A stretch of 64,000 bases of DNA from Desulfuromusa kysingii (GCF_900107645.1 NZ_FNQN01000012.1:1-64000); one strand, 5' to 3'; counted from the stretch's first letter, positions 54,218 through 63,855 are shown. Notes: generated from the sequence alone by a model not told the origin. Translations and numbers: made by a program.

Positions 54218-55597
54218 TCAGGATTTCTTCTGTTTACGTAGCCGCCAACCGGGGATAATTTTCTGCTCTGTCCGTGCCAGGGCCAGGGAGTCTGGCGGGA
54301 CATTCTTGGTCACTGTGGTTCCGGCAGCGATCAGGCTGTTACGCCCAATGGTTACGGGAGCGACAAACTGACAATCACTGCCCACAAAGACATCATCTTC
54401 AACGGTGGTTTTGTGCTTGTTGACGCCATCATAGTTACAGGTGATTGTCCCGCAACCAAAGTTCACATTGCGACCGACCTCGGAGTCACCGATATAGGTC
54501 AGGTGGCTGGCTTGCGATTTTTCACCGAATAGCGCTTTCTTCATCTCCACAAAGTTGCCGATTTTATTGTGACCCGTGAGGACATTACCGGGACGCAGAT
54601 GTGCCATGGGACCAATAATACACTGCGGCCCGACTTGAGATTCTTCAATCACTGAACCGGCTTTTAAATGCGTGCCATCCGCGACATGTGAATCCACAAC
54701 GACGACACCCGTCTCAAGAGTACAATTCTTACCGATACGGGTCTTGCCCCGCAAATGCACATTAGGGTGCAACATGGTGTCGACCCCGATTTCAACCCCG
54801 TTGTCGATATAAACGGTAGTTGGGTCGATCATGGAGACACCACCAAACATCAGCTCGGCGTTAATATGCCAACGCATCAGCACCTCGGCCTCCGCCAACT
54901 GACAGCGATCATTAATCCCCATCACTTCGGTCGGATCTTCTACGCACAGGGCCCGGGTCTTCTTGCCGGCAGCAACTGCTGCGGCAACAATATCGGTGAG
55001 ATAGTATTCCCCTTGAGAATTGTTTTTATTCAGCCCTTTGAGTGCCGCAAGGACAAACGCCGCATCAAACAGGTAGGTCCCGGCATTAATTTCGGTGACT
55101 TGACGTTGTTCTTCAGTGGCATCTTTCTCTTCAATAATCTGCAGGATCTGCTCACCGTCACGGATAATCCGTCCATAACCCTGAGGATTCGGCATCTGTG
55201 CAGTCAATACGGTCACCGCAGCTTGTTGTTGAGAATGGTAGTCCTGCAAGCGCTGCAAGGTTTCGACTTTCAACAACGGCACATCGCCACAATGGAGCAA
55301 TAGCGGCCCGGAATACCCACGCAGTGAGTCGGCTGCACACATCAGGGCATGCCCGGTTCCCAATTGATCCGTCTGCTTTATCCACGTCAAACTGTTATCA
55401 TCAAAAGCCCCCATCACCTGTTCTGCACCATGCCCGACAACAACCTTCAGTTGCGCAAATCCGGCAGCTCTGGCAACCTCAAGTGGGTAAGAAAGCATCG
55501 GTTGGCCACAAATTGGATGCAAGACTTTCGGCAGCGCCGATTTCATTCTGGTCCCTTTGCCTGCAGCTAAAATAACTGCCGCCAATCCTTTTTTCAT
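54218..55597 (-). CDS. glmU: Bifunctional GlmU (N-acetyltransferase/uridylyltransferase)
   Basis: GlmU acetylates glucosamine 1-phosphate and joins it to UTP, giving UDP-GlcNAc. The 459-residue protein has the pyrophosphorylase signature VILAAGKGTRMKSALPKVLH and QLGTGHALMCA, then a left-handed beta-helix with hexapeptides (HLRPGNVLTGHNKIGNFVEMK, VNFGCGTITCNYDGVNKHKT, FVGSDCQFVAPVTIG). Ends in a basic tail. First gene of glmU-glmS. Confidence 0.96.
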   Translation of the reverse strand: MKKGLAAVILAAGKGTRMKSALPKVLHPICGQPMLSYPLEVARAAGFAQLKVVVGHGAEQVMGAFDDNSLTWIKQTDQLGTGHALMCAADSLRGYSGPLLLHCGDVPLLKVETLQRLQDYHSQQQAAVTVLTAQMPNPQGYGRIIRDGEQILQIIEEKDATEEQRQVTEINAGTYLFDAAFVLAALKGLNKNNSQGEYYLTDIVAAAVAAGKKTRALCVEDPTEVMGINDRCQLAEAEVLMRWHINAELMFGGVSMIDPTTVYIDNGVEIGVDTMLHPNVHLRGKTRIGKNCTLETGVVVVDSHVADGTHLKAGSVIEESQVGPQCIIGPMAHLRPGNVLTGHNKIGNFVEMKKALFGEKSQASHLTYIGDSEVGRNVNFGCGTITCNYDGVNKHKTTVEDDVFVGSDCQFVAPVTIGRNSLIAAGTTVTKNVPPDSLALARTEQKIIPGWRLRKQKKS

Positions 55598-55635
55598 ATA
55601 TCATCCCCTTATTGTAAATAATTAAAAAACGTTTC

Positions 55636-55665
55636 ATTATCTCGAACTGACGCTTATCAAGTCAA
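55636..55665 (-). promoter_or_regulatory. Probable glmU promoter
   Basis: On the minus strand -35 TTGACT (55660-55665), 18-base spacer, -10 GATAAT (55636-55641), about 40 bases before the glmU start codon. Confidence 0.5.
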
Positions 55666-55704
55666 GTTGCAACCCATATTAACAACGATAAAATCAGGCG
55701 ATTA

Positions 55705-55733
55705 TTTACATTTACAGGTCACTCACGTATAGT
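55705..55733 (+). promoter_or_regulatory. Promoter of the coiled-coil/radical SAM operon
   Basis: -35 TTTACA (55705-55710), 17-base spacer, -10 TATAGT (55728-55733), 22 bases before the start codon at 55756. Confidence 0.65.
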
Positions 55734-55755
55734 TCTGTGCTTGGAGGAGCGACCG

Positions 55756-56310
55756 ATGGATGAACGACGTCAGCTGGCACAAGAGCTGGATGATATCCAG
55801 CAGCAAGTTAAAGAGCTGGAGATTCATTACGAGCAATATTTTGCTGGTATTGAAAAACGTGAACCTTTAAATGAACGCAAGAACCTTTCTCGACGTATCC
55901 GTCAGTTTACAAACCGCCAGATTGTCTGGACCGATCTGAAATTTCGTTACCAGAACATTGCCTCCCGCTTAATGTCTTATGGGCAATACTGGGATCGCAT
56001 TCTGCGCTTAATTGATGAGGGGAAATATCACCGCCACACCGCTAAGCTCGACACATCGACATCCAGACGACAGAAGAGTCAATCTCAGCCAATCGACCCC
56101 ACAATTGAAGCGAATCGGCTACAGGAAGAATTATCCCAGGCGAGAAAAAACTGTGGGTTAACCGGGACAGGCCCGAGCGCCGAAAAAGTTGCTATCTTTT
56201 TGGCCAGCCAACGTGAAAAAATCCAAGCGCGATATGGTAATAAACCTGTTGAATTCTCCGTTGATACCAGTGGAGAAAAACCGCGGATCAAAGTCAGCCT
56301 TAAAAAATAA
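55756..56310 (+). CDS. Conserved coiled-coil protein of unknown function
   Basis: The 184-residue protein starts at ATG 55756 behind GGAGGAG. Residues 3-30 and 40-90 are heptad-like helices (ERRQLAQELDDIQQQVKEL; RRIRQFTNRQIVWTDLKFRYQNI), a low-complexity linker follows, and the C-terminal third (RLQEELSQARKN...EKVAIFLASQREKIQARYG...PRIKVSLKK) may correspond to the MXAN_5187 C-terminal-type domain known from deltaproteobacteria; I am not certain of that match. No signal peptide or membrane segment. It lies 9 bases before the radical SAM gene, so they are likely cotranscribed. Confidence 0.7.
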   Translation: MDERRQLAQELDDIQQQVKELEIHYEQYFAGIEKREPLNERKNLSRRIRQFTNRQIVWTDLKFRYQNIASRLMSYGQYWDRILRLIDEGKYHRHTAKLDTSTSRRQKSQSQPIDPTIEANRLQEELSQARKNCGLTGTGPSAEKVAIFLASQREKIQARYGNKPVEFSVDTSGEKPRIKVSLKK

Positions 56311-56319
56311 GAAGCTCTT

Positions 56320-58173
56320 ATGCAAATTATCATTGCGACCCTTCACGTGCGCGCTTCCGATCAAGCTGTTTCTCTGGCGGCGGGCTGTCTTAAATCCAGC
56401 TTGCCTTTGAATACCCAGCGCAACACAACACTTATTGATTTATTTCCTGAACAAACCAGCGCTTCTATCTGCAGTCAGCTGCTGGAACTGAATCCAACTA
56501 TCATCGCTTTTCCTCTTTATGTCTGGAACCGCGAACAGATCCTGCATATCTGCACCTTGCTGCGCCAGAAAAAGCCAGAGCTGTTTCTCATCGCCGGAGG
56601 TCCCGAAGCCAGCGCTGATAGTCACAAGGTGATTCAAGAGGGATCGTTAGACGGGGTGATGCGTGGCGAGGGTGAAGTTTCTTTTGCTGAGTTAATTCAT
56701 CGCTTGAGCACTGGAGCCTCACCCGCTGGAATTGCCGGCTTTCTTTCTACAACAGCAGATAACGCAGCAACACCAGATCCAACTGTGTGTCCAGACCTTT
56801 CTGCCCTTACGTCACCGTGGCTATCCGGTCAACTGCCACTGCAAAGAAACTGCGGAGTCCTCTGGGAAGTTGCCAGAGGTTGTCAGTTTAATTGCGCCTT
56901 CTGTTACGACGCCAAGGGACATCAAGGGGTTCGTCCCTTTCCGGTTGCCCGGTTAAAAAAAGAGTTGCAACTGTTTACTCAGCAACAGGTATCACAGGTC
57001 TGGGTCCTCGACTCGACGTTTAACGCCCCTCCCGGTCGGGGCAAACAATTATTGCAACTGCTGATCGAACAGGCCCCTCAAATCCATTTCCATATTGAGG
57101 CGAAGGTGGACTTTCTCGACCTTGAAACCATCGAGCTGCTCTCTCAGCTCAACTGTTCAGTACAGATCGGCTTGCAATCAGCAACACCGCAGGTCCTTAA
57201 ACCCCTCAACCGCAATTTTTCTCCCCAGCAAATGGAGCGGCGATTAGAACAGATGAGCCTTGCCGGCATCACCTTTGGGCTCGATCTGATTTATGGTCTG
57301 CCCGGCGACGATCACTCCGGCTTTGAAACAAGCCTCGATTTTGCGCTACGCCAGCAGCCCAATCAAGTTGATGTTTTCCCCCTCGCGGTCCTTCCTGGAA
57401 CAGAACTCTTTGAGCAGCAAGAAAAGCTCGGAATTCTGAGCGAAAACCATCCCCCCTATCTGATTCAAGCAAATACAACATATTCGAAAAAAGATTTGCA
57501 GAAGAGCCATGCCCTGGCAACGGCAACGGATATCTTTTATAATCGCGGCCGGGCGGTTGGTTTCTTTCTGCCCCTGTGTCAGGCCTTGAAGTCTTCTCCA
57601 AGTGCGTTTTTACAAAGCTTCAGCCAGTGGCTCAACAACCACAATATTGTAGCCGCTGATTGTTGGTCTGCCGAAGCAATCCTCCCCTTGCAACAACAAT
57701 TTGCAGCACAACAACTGCAGACACATAAACTCTCAAAGTTGCAGCATCTGGTCACCGATTTAATCAATTTTCATTTTCTTTGTGCGGAAACATTGCTCAC
57801 CGATGATTGCCTTGCAGACAAACATATGGCGCGGAAAAACTGGAAGAAATTCTCCTGGCGACTCAATCCCGCCGTCAGGGTGCAATCTTTTCATTTCGCC
57901 CTGGAAGACCTGGAAGCTGTCGGCGCTGAACCGTTGGAGAGAGCCAATCATCACCTCTCCCCAAACCCTGAAGTTGCAATCTTCTTACGTCAGCAGGGGG
58001 AGGTCATTATTGAGTCTCTCGATGATAACTTTGCACAAATTTTGCTCCGGGCCAGAACTGAGAATACCCTTGATCATTTCGTTACAGAGATTGACCCTCA
58101 ATTAGCAGAAGAGCTGCTTGATTTTGCCGTAAGCCAAGGAATATTACTGCCAGTCCAGTCGACTTCAAGGTGA
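56320..58173 (+). CDS. B12-binding-domain radical SAM protein (DUF4080 type)
   Basis: The 617-residue protein begins with a cobalamin-binding Rossmann-like domain (about 1-140; IIATLHVRASDQAVSLAAGCLKSSLP, LIAGGPEASADSHKVI, GEGEVSFAELI) without the His of DxHxxG. The radical SAM core has Cys188-x3-Cys192-x2-Cys195 (ARGCQFNCAFCYDAKG), EAKVDFLD and GLDLIYGLPGDD. The C-terminal 200 residues match the DUF4080 layout. The reaction is unknown; relatives modify small molecules or RNA/protein side chains. Operon with the coiled-coil gene. Confidence 0.88.
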   Translation: MQIIIATLHVRASDQAVSLAAGCLKSSLPLNTQRNTTLIDLFPEQTSASICSQLLELNPTIIAFPLYVWNREQILHICTLLRQKKPELFLIAGGPEASADSHKVIQEGSLDGVMRGEGEVSFAELIHRLSTGASPAGIAGFLSTTADNAATPDPTVCPDLSALTSPWLSGQLPLQRNCGVLWEVARGCQFNCAFCYDAKGHQGVRPFPVARLKKELQLFTQQQVSQVWVLDSTFNAPPGRGKQLLQLLIEQAPQIHFHIEAKVDFLDLETIELLSQLNCSVQIGLQSATPQVLKPLNRNFSPQQMERRLEQMSLAGITFGLDLIYGLPGDDHSGFETSLDFALRQQPNQVDVFPLAVLPGTELFEQQEKLGILSENHPPYLIQANTTYSKKDLQKSHALATATDIFYNRGRAVGFFLPLCQALKSSPSAFLQSFSQWLNNHNIVAADCWSAEAILPLQQQFAAQQLQTHKLSKLQHLVTDLINFHFLCAETLLTDDCLADKHMARKNWKKFSWRLNPAVRVQSFHFALEDLEAVGAEPLERANHHLSPNPEVAIFLRQQGEVIIESLDDNFAQILLRARTENTLDHFVTEIDPQLAEELLDFAVSQGILLPVQSTSR

Positions 58174-58198
58174 TCACAGAGGGGACGCTAAAGACGGT

Positions 58199-59566
58199 TT
58201 ATTTGAGCAATAGATCGACAAAGCCTTGATAGGTCTGCCGCTTGCGCTCCGAATGGCCATATAGGGTAGATGAAAACAGCGCTGATGCGGCATGCTCTCC
58301 CAACATCGAAAACAGTTGATAGTCGATCGACTCCAACTGTTCCTTTTGAATAAAAAGACGATAAATAGCCAGCAACCCAATCATTTTTCCATCGATTATC
58401 AAAGGGATAGCGACAATTGGCGCCTGTAGATCGTCAGAGCCTTCAGTAATCGACCCCTGACAAAAGTAGTTTTCCTCGTCGGCAGCAATTTTTCCCAACA
58501 CCCCTTCACCCAGGGGAATATCTGGAAAAGATTCGCTGCCATCAAAACCCTCACCGGTTTCAAAATGCAACTCTTCAGTGGTTTTATCAAACAGGAACAC
58601 CGCAAACTTCTCGGCACCAACAAAATTGATAACAACTTCTTTGATGATCCCGAGGGTTTCTTCACGATCCAAGGTAGAATGCAGACGGGAAGAGGCAATA
58701 TAAAGGTTGGTTAAGTTGTTATTGACATCTTCAACTTGCACTAATTGATTGGCGAAATCGAGGTTCTCCTGTTCCAGTTCACCGATGCGACGGAGAGCAT
58801 CATCCTGTTCAGCGCGCAATTTCGAACATTCATTTTCAAGCGTCTGCAAGCGCTGACTCAATCGATCGTCGATCCCCTCTGCTTCTAACTGCTCGGCTTT
58901 TTTACTGCGAATCAGACGATCAAGGAGCTGTTTACTCTTCTGGTCCGGGTAGATAAAATAGACACCATAGCCATCCTCAGACCGGTTCGTTGTCCGCTTA
59001 ATCCTCCCGTATAAGGAGAGAGGATCTCCATCCGCATCCTCTAATTTCATCTCAACGGTTGTATTTTCTTCAAGGGGAGTCGGTGATTTCAAACGAATCC
59101 CGCTACTGGAGATATCTTTGGCAGTGACAACATGGAGACGACCACCTTCTTGAAGTTGCAGCGGTAGTGTGACTGCAATCCGCTCAGAAGTTCTCCTCTG
59201 CAGCTGTCCAAGCAGGCGTGCGACTTTTTCTCTTAATTCCTGTTTGTTGACTGGTTTAGTGATGTAATCATCACACCCAGCATCGAGACAATGTTGCACC
59301 TCTTCCGGTTTTCCTGCGGCCGTCACCATAAGAATCGGCAGCTTCTCCCACTGAGGATTTTTGCGAATCAAGCGACAGACTTCATCACCGTTTATACCTG
59401 GCATATAGTAATCCAGCAACAAGACATTCGGGGCCACCTTATCAAGCCGCTGCAAGGCTTCTTCGCCAGATGAAGCCGTTATCAGATCGTAACCGCAATC
59501 CTCAAGATAAGAGCGCTCAAGCTCAAGAAAGAGATCTACATCATCGACTAATAATATTTTTGACAT
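58199..59566 (-). CDS. Response regulator with PilZ and GAF domains
   Basis: The 455-residue protein has a receiver domain (ILLVDDVDLFL, phospho-acceptor Asp52 in LLLDYYMPGING, ITKPVNKQEL), a PilZ domain at about 125-220 (RRTSERIAVTLPLQL and the DISSSGIRLKSP strand, giving the c-di-GMP RxxxR plus D/NxSxxG motif), a coiled coil at about 235-285 and a GAF domain at about 290-440. It likely integrates phosphorylation and cyclic-di-GMP. No DNA-binding or enzymatic output is seen. ATG 59564-59566 has AGGA; an upstream TTG is ignored. Confidence 0.88.
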   Translation of the reverse strand: MSKILLVDDVDLFLELERSYLEDCGYDLITASSGEEALQRLDKVAPNVLLLDYYMPGINGDEVCRLIRKNPQWEKLPILMVTAAGKPEEVQHCLDAGCDDYITKPVNKQELREKVARLLGQLQRRTSERIAVTLPLQLQEGGRLHVVTAKDISSSGIRLKSPTPLEENTTVEMKLEDADGDPLSLYGRIKRTTNRSEDGYGVYFIYPDQKSKQLLDRLIRSKKAEQLEAEGIDDRLSQRLQTLENECSKLRAEQDDALRRIGELEQENLDFANQLVQVEDVNNNLTNLYIASSRLHSTLDREETLGIIKEVVINFVGAEKFAVFLFDKTTEELHFETGEGFDGSESFPDIPLGEGVLGKIAADEENYFCQGSITEGSDDLQAPIVAIPLIIDGKMIGLLAIYRLFIQKEQLESIDYQLFSMLGEHAASALFSSTLYGHSERKRQTYQGFVDLLLK

Positions 59567-59618
59567 CGGCAATCCTGTTAGAAAAAGGAGATTAAATCTA
59601 CCTCAGAATACGCAAAAA

Positions 59619-59654
59619 GTAAAGGCTCCCGAGTGCTAACGCGGGAGCCTTTTA
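59619..59654. terminator. Bidirectional terminator
   Basis: AAAGGCTCCCG and CGGGAGCCTTT form an 11-base stem flanked by A and T tracts. It ends the minus-strand thioredoxin-fold gene and separates it from the next gene. Confidence 0.82.
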
Positions 59655-59713
59655 TCAGTTCATTTATGGTTTTTTGCGGTTTAACAATTGTTCCCAAAAA
59701 GCGTGTGGGAAAA

Positions 59714-59989
59714 TCAAGCGACCTTAGCCACTTCACGTAAATAACGTGGTCTCTCAGTTATAAAATTGACAATTTCATTCACTTCAGGAACGCGACCAGC
59801 GATCCGCACTTGATCATCAATCAACAAAGCTGGTTCGACATAAATACGGTTATCAATCATCTTACGAGAATCACTGAACTGATGGACTTCAGCCTGAACT
59901 CCAAGTTGATTGAGCGCTTCGCGAACATTTTCTACCGTTCCATGACAACTTGCTGGATTATCTGGCTTACAAAGGACATCGATACGCAT
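59714..59989 (-). CDS. Small thioredoxin-fold protein
   Basis: The 91-residue protein looks like a thioredoxin-like_fold domain: MRIDVLCKPDNPASCHGTVENVREALNQLG (beta strand, cysteines at 7 and 15, helix 1), VYVEPALLIDDQVRIAGRVP with the conserved cis-proline-like EPALLID turn and a final helix VNEIVNFI. The usual CxxC is replaced by a Cys-x7-Cys pair, so redox activity is not assured; metal binding is possible. It is monocistronic, with a good promoter and two dyads upstream. Confidence 0.75.
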   Translation of the reverse strand: MRIDVLCKPDNPASCHGTVENVREALNQLGVQAEVHQFSDSRKMIDNRIYVEPALLIDDQVRIAGRVPEVNEIVNFITERPRYLREVAKVA

Positions 59990-60022
59990 AATAATTCTCC
60001 TCTTCTGAGGTTATTTTTTAAT

Positions 60023-60080
60023 TATGACTATTTTTGTCATATTGTACATGATTTCCAAAAATTGACAAGGTATTTGTCAA
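60023..60080 (-). promoter_or_regulatory. Promoter and two operator-like dyads of the thioredoxin-fold gene
   Basis: On the minus strand -35 TTGTCA (60063-60068), 16-base spacer, -10 TACAAT (60041-60046). Dyad TTGACAA-N5-TTGTCAA (60062-60080) covers the -35, and TATGAC-N7-GTCATA (60023-60041) lies at the start site. The shared TGAC half-sites suggest control by one dimeric repressor. Confidence 0.65.
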
Positions 60081-60085
60081 CCCCC

Positions 60086-62707
60086 TTAAGAATTATTTTT
60101 GCTTTCTACAGAGACAACTAATTCTCCTGCAACCTGATCAACGACGACGCTCGCACCTTCTAACGTCTCACCTGTTATCAAGGTTCGTGCAACCTTTGTT
60201 TCCAATTGGCGCTGGATAAATCGTTTCAGAGGTCGTGCCCCATAGACCGGATCGTAAGCCGTCTCAGCAATATAATCACAGGCGGCAGGGGTTAATTCCA
60301 GACCGAGATTATTTTCAGCCATGCGCTGGCGCAACTCTTCAATCAATAGCAAGACAATCTGCTTAACCTCTTCCAGAGACAGGGGCTTAAAGATAATCGT
60401 ATCATCGACACGGTTAAGAAATTCGGGCCGAAAATGATGTTGTAGCTCCTGCTCAACCTGTTTCATAACCTCTTGGGGAATCTTACCGTCATGAATCCCT
60501 TCGATCAAATACTGAGAGCCTATATTCGAGGTCATGATAATAACGGTATTCTTGAAACTGACCGTACGCCCCTTAGAGTCTGTCGCCCGACCATCATCCA
60601 GAATCTGCAGCAATACATTGAATACATCCGGATGTGCTTTTTCAATTTCATCGAACAACACAACCGCATAGGGTTGCCTACGCACGGCTTCTGTGAGCTG
60701 CCCACCTTCTTCGTAGCCAATATAACCGGGAGGAGCCCCAAGTAAACGACTGACAGCATGCTTTTCCATATACTCTGACATATCAATACGGATGATGTTA
60801 TCTTCACTATCAAATAACGCTTGCGCAAGGGTTCGTGCTAATTCCGTCTTCCCCACACCGGTTGGACCGAGAAAGATAAATGAACCGATGGGACGACGTG
60901 GATCTTTGATTCCGGCTCGCGCTCGAATGACAGCGTCTGCGACTCGCTGCACGGCTTCATCCTGGCCGATCACTCGCTGATGCAGGATCTCATCCAGCTT
61001 AAGGAGCTTTTCTCGCTCGCCTTCGACCAGACGGGTCACCGGGATCCCGGTCCAGTTAGCAACAATGGTAGCAATCTCTTCAGCTGTAACCTCTTCACGC
61101 AGTAACTTGTTGGTGCCATCGGTTTGTTCCAGCTGTTGTTCACCGGTTTTAAGCTGCATCTCAAGTTCTGGCAGGCGTCCATGCTTCAGTTCCGCCGCAC
61201 GGTTCAAATCATAACTGCGCTCGGCTTCAGCAATAGCAAGCCGGGTTTTCTCAATCTCCTCACGGAGTGATTGCGTCCCACGGATCCCCCCTTTTTCCAG
61301 TTGCCACTGTGCTGCAAGGGTTTTTTCACTTGATTTTAACTCAGCCAGTTCTTTTTGCAGAACAGTCAACCGCTCGCGACTGGCTTTGTCTTTTTCTTTC
61401 TTGAGAGCCGCCTCTTCAATTTCAAGCTGCATCATGCGTCGGGTTATTGCGTCCAGTTCAGCAGGCATGGAATCAATTTCGGTACGGATTGTTGCACAGG
61501 CTTCATCAACAAGATCGATCGCCTTATCAGGCAAAAATCGGTCAGCGATATAACGATGACTTAATTCTGCTGCCGCAACCAAAGCATTGTCCTGAATACG
61601 CACTCCATGATAGACCTCAAAGCGCTCTTTTAATCCACGCAGGATACTGATGGTGGCCTCAACATCCGGTTGATCAACCATGACCGGTTGAAAACGACGC
61701 TCCAAGGCGGGATCTTTCTCTAAGTATTGGCGATATTCGTCAAGAGTTGTCGCGCCGATACAATGTAATTCTCCACGAGCTAACATAGGTTTGAGCATGT
61801 TCCCTGCATCGATCGCCCCTTCCGTCTTACCGGTGCCGACAATGGTATGGAGTTCATCAATGAACAACAGAATCCGCCCGTCACTATCATGAACTTCTTT
61901 CAGAACCGCTTTAAGCCGCTCTTCAAATTCACCACGGTACTTGGCTCCGGCAACCAGAGCTGACATATCAAGAGAAAAAACCGTCTTGTCTTTAAGCCCC
62001 TCGGGGACATCACCGCGGACAATCCGATGGGCAAGCCCTTCGACAATGGCCGTCTTACCGACACCAGGTTCTCCAATCAGAACTGGATTATTCTTGGTTT
62101 TTCTCGACAAAATTCTAATCACCCGCCGGATCTCTTCATCCCTGCCGATCACCGGATCAAGTTTCCCCTTTTTGACCTCCTCAACCAGATCCCGGCCATA
62201 TTTTTCCAGCACTTCATAGGTTGATTCTGGATCCTGACTGGTGACTCGCTGATGGCCACGGACTTCCGTCAGTACTTGCAGAAGCCTTTCACGATCCAGC
62301 TTATATTTTTTAAATATTTTACCGCCTGCGGTGCGCTCTCCTTCAGCAACAGCAGCCAGCAAGATATGTTCGACACTGACATATTCGTCTTTCAGTTGCT
62401 TTGCCTCTGTTTCAGCCTGCAGCATCAGTTGTCCCAGGCGGCGACTGGCATACAGCTTACTGCTATCGGCGCCCGGACCGCCCATTTGTGGACGAGACTT
62501 AAGGTTCTGATTTAGCTCTGTTAAAATATCTGCAACAGGAATGTCGAGCTTCTGTAACAACCGTGGCGCCAGACCATCCTGTTGTTCACAGAGGGCTAGC
62601 AACAGGTGCTCACCATCAATTTCTACGTGCCCCAGACGCAGAGCATGAGATTGTGCTTCCTGTAATGCTTCCTGAACTTTTTGTGTGGTTCGATTCAGAT
62701 CGATCAT
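60086..62707 (-). CDS. clpB: ATP-dependent disaggregase ClpB
   Basis: ClpB rescues aggregated proteins with DnaK. The 873-residue protein has an N domain ([36 protein letters not shown]), AAA1 with Walker [15 protein letters not shown], the long coiled-coil middle domain (about 400-525) that distinguishes ClpB from ClpA/C, AAA2 with [14 protein letters not shown] and the C-terminal domain. No ClpP-binding tripeptide loop. ATG 62705-62707 has AGGAG at 5 bases; the nine-codon longer start is less likely. A strong terminator separates it from the hsp20 genes; a TATAAT box is at 62754-62759. Confidence 0.96.
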   Translation of the reverse strand: MIDLNRTTQKVQEALQEAQSHALRLGHVEIDGEHLLLALCEQQDGLAPRLLQKLDIPVADILTELNQNLKSRPQMGGPGADSSKLYASRRLGQLMLQAETEAKQLKDEYVSVEHILLAAVAEGERTAGGKIFKKYKLDRERLLQVLTEVRGHQRVTSQDPESTYEVLEKYGRDLVEEVKKGKLDPVIGRDEEIRRVIRILSRKTKNNPVLIGEPGVGKTAIVEGLAHRIVRGDVPEGLKDKTVFSLDMSALVAGAKYRGEFEERLKAVLKEVHDSDGRILLFIDELHTIVGTGKTEGAIDAGNMLKPMLARGELHCIGATTLDEYRQYLEKDPALERRFQPVMVDQPDVEATISILRGLKERFEVYHGVRIQDNALVAAAELSHRYIADRFLPDKAIDLVDEACATIRTEIDSMPAELDAITRRMMQLEIEEAALKKEKDKASRERLTVLQKELAELKSSEKTLAAQWQLEKGGIRGTQSLREEIEKTRLAIAEAERSYDLNRAAELKHGRLPELEMQLKTGEQQLEQTDGTNKLLREEVTAEEIATIVANWTGIPVTRLVEGEREKLLKLDEILHQRVIGQDEAVQRVADAVIRARAGIKDPRRPIGSFIFLGPTGVGKTELARTLAQALFDSEDNIIRIDMSEYMEKHAVSRLLGAPPGYIGYEEGGQLTEAVRRQPYAVVLFDEIEKAHPDVFNVLLQILDDGRATDSKGRTVSFKNTVIIMTSNIGSQYLIEGIHDGKIPQEVMKQVEQELQHHFRPEFLNRVDDTIIFKPLSLEEVKQIVLLLIEELRQRMAENNLGLELTPAACDYIAETAYDPVYGARPLKRFIQRQLETKVARTLITGETLEGASVVVDQVAGELVVSVESKNNS

Positions 62708-62782
62708 AATGACTCCTGTTGAAGATGTTTTCATACGCTATTACTATCCTCCAATTATAGCGCTCAAAAAACAAATCGCTGT

Positions 62783-62814
62783 AAAAAAGCCAGGGAATTT
62801 AACCCTGGCTTTTT
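62783..62814. terminator. Terminator between hsp20 and clpB
   Basis: AAAAAGCCAGGG-AATTTAAC-CCTGGCTTTTT forms a strong stem with T-runs on both strands, 6 bases past the hsp20 stop. Confidence 0.85.
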
Positions 62815-62819
62815 CTCTG

Positions 62820-63194
62820 TTAATGTAACGTTTTAACGTTTATCTTTCGCGGTTTTGCCGCCTCGCTTTTCGGTAACCGCAGGGTGAGAACTCCATCCTT
62901 CAATGCAGCGTCTCCAGCGTCCGCATCAATCCTCTCGGAGAGCGTAAACTGCCGATAGTAGCTGCGCTGCTTATCATCGTCAGCAGCTTGAATTTCACCT
63001 TCCAGAGTTAACACCCCACGGGAAACTTCGAGTTGCAACCCCTGCGTTGCAACCCCTGGTAAATCAGCCATCAAGACCAACTCATCTGCCGTCTCATAGA
63101 TATCAACGGCAGGAGTCATCCGCACTATGGGTCGAGCTTGTTGAACATTTTGTTGAGCGACATTTTCTTGGTTTACCATCTGTTTTTCAGTCAT
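62820..63194 (-). CDS. Hsp20 small heat-shock protein (second copy)
   Basis: The 124-residue alpha-crystallin-domain protein binds unfolding proteins. Visible core: PAVDIYETADELVLMADLPGV, GVLTLEGEIQ, RQFTLSERIDADAGDAALKDGVLTLRLPKSE, the last being the conserved LxxGVLxLxLPK strand. The N-terminal arm is short and glutamine-rich. It starts 25 bases after the first hsp20 gene; ATG follows GGAAATAG. Confidence 0.94.
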   Translation of the reverse strand: MTEKQMVNQENVAQQNVQQARPIVRMTPAVDIYETADELVLMADLPGVATQGLQLEVSRGVLTLEGEIQAADDDKQRSYYRQFTLSERIDADAGDAALKDGVLTLRLPKSEAAKPRKINVKTLH

Positions 63195-63219
63195 GATCTA
63201 TTTCCTCCATCATATTTTT

Positions 63220-63651
63220 TTATTCGTTAACTTTAAGTGCAATCTTCTTGGGCAATGCCGAAACAGCCTTTGGCAGGTCTATCCGCAAAACTCCATCGAT
63301 ATATTCGGCTTCAATATTTTCAACATCCAAGTCTGTTGCAAGCTGAATATTCTGTTCAAATTTCCCTCGTTGCCGCTCCTGACGATACCAATGGCTCCCT
63401 TCAGGAACTTCTGCTTCAGTAAACTCTCCAGCGATCGTTAAGCGACGCCCTAAGACACTGATGTTCAAACTTTCACTATTCAACCCTGGCAACAAAGCTT
63501 TAACGCTGTGACTGTTTTCTTTCTCCGTGACCTCAAATTTAATCGGTCGAAGAGGGTTCTCAGAGGCTGATGCGAATCCCAATTCCCGCAGGAATTGATC
63601 CATTTCACGTTGCATGTTGCTGACTTCGTTCACAAATTGTAATCCAAACAT
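63220..63651 (-). CDS. Hsp20 small heat-shock protein (first copy)
   Basis: The 143-residue protein has FEVTEKENSHSVKALLPGLN, RRLTIAGEF, ERQRGKFEQNIQLATDLDVENIEAEYIDGVLRIDLPK and a C-terminal ALKVNE. It differs strongly from its neighbour, so the two may co-assemble like IbpA/IbpB. ATG has AGGAGG. First gene of the pair, downstream of a sigma-54-like promoter and tandem palindromes. Confidence 0.94.
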   Translation of the reverse strand: MFGLQFVNEVSNMQREMDQFLRELGFASASENPLRPIKFEVTEKENSHSVKALLPGLNSESLNISVLGRRLTIAGEFTEAEVPEGSHWYRQERQRGKFEQNIQLATDLDVENIEAEYIDGVLRIDLPKAVSALPKKIALKVNE

Positions 63652-63690
63652 ATTGTCCTCCTATGATTTTGGTTGTTGATGATTTAATTT

Positions 63691-63720
63691 CTGTCTTGAG
63701 TTAATACAAGACAGATGCCA
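63691..63720 (-). promoter_or_regulatory. Sigma-54-like promoter and dyad ahead of hsp20
   Basis: On the minus strand TGGCATCTGTCTTGTA (63705-63720) fits the RpoN pattern except that the -12 GC is GT. A perfect inverted repeat CTGTCTTG-N8-CAAGACAG (63691-63714) overlaps it and the expected start site, possibly a further operator. Moderate support only. Confidence 0.5.
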
Positions 63721-63787
63721 AAACCAAAAAAATATTTTAAGTAATTATTTCAGATAGTTATGAGGGTGCTTGGATTTCAGATTTTAT

Positions 63788-63843
63788 TGCGACGTCGCAG
63801 CACAGGCTGCAACTGTTGCAGCTGCGACAGGTGCGACGTTGCA
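63788..63843. promoter_or_regulatory. Three tandem palindromes upstream of hsp20 (candidate UAS)
   Basis: TGCGAC-GTCGCA (63788-63799), TGCAAC-T-GTTGCA (63808-63820) and TGCGAC-GTTGCA (63832-63843) share the pattern TGCRAC-GTYGCA. Centres are about 21 and 23 bases apart, near two helical turns, and lie 70-120 bases upstream of the sigma-54-like site. They follow the stop of a sigma-54 activator gene. Confidence 0.65.
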
Positions 63844-63855
63844 ACAGCTAAAAAA

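Noticed and set aside
59631-59640. GAGTGCTAAC resembling half a CIRCE element
   Set aside because: It lies in the loop of a terminator with no matching second arm and is not upstream of a heat-shock gene.
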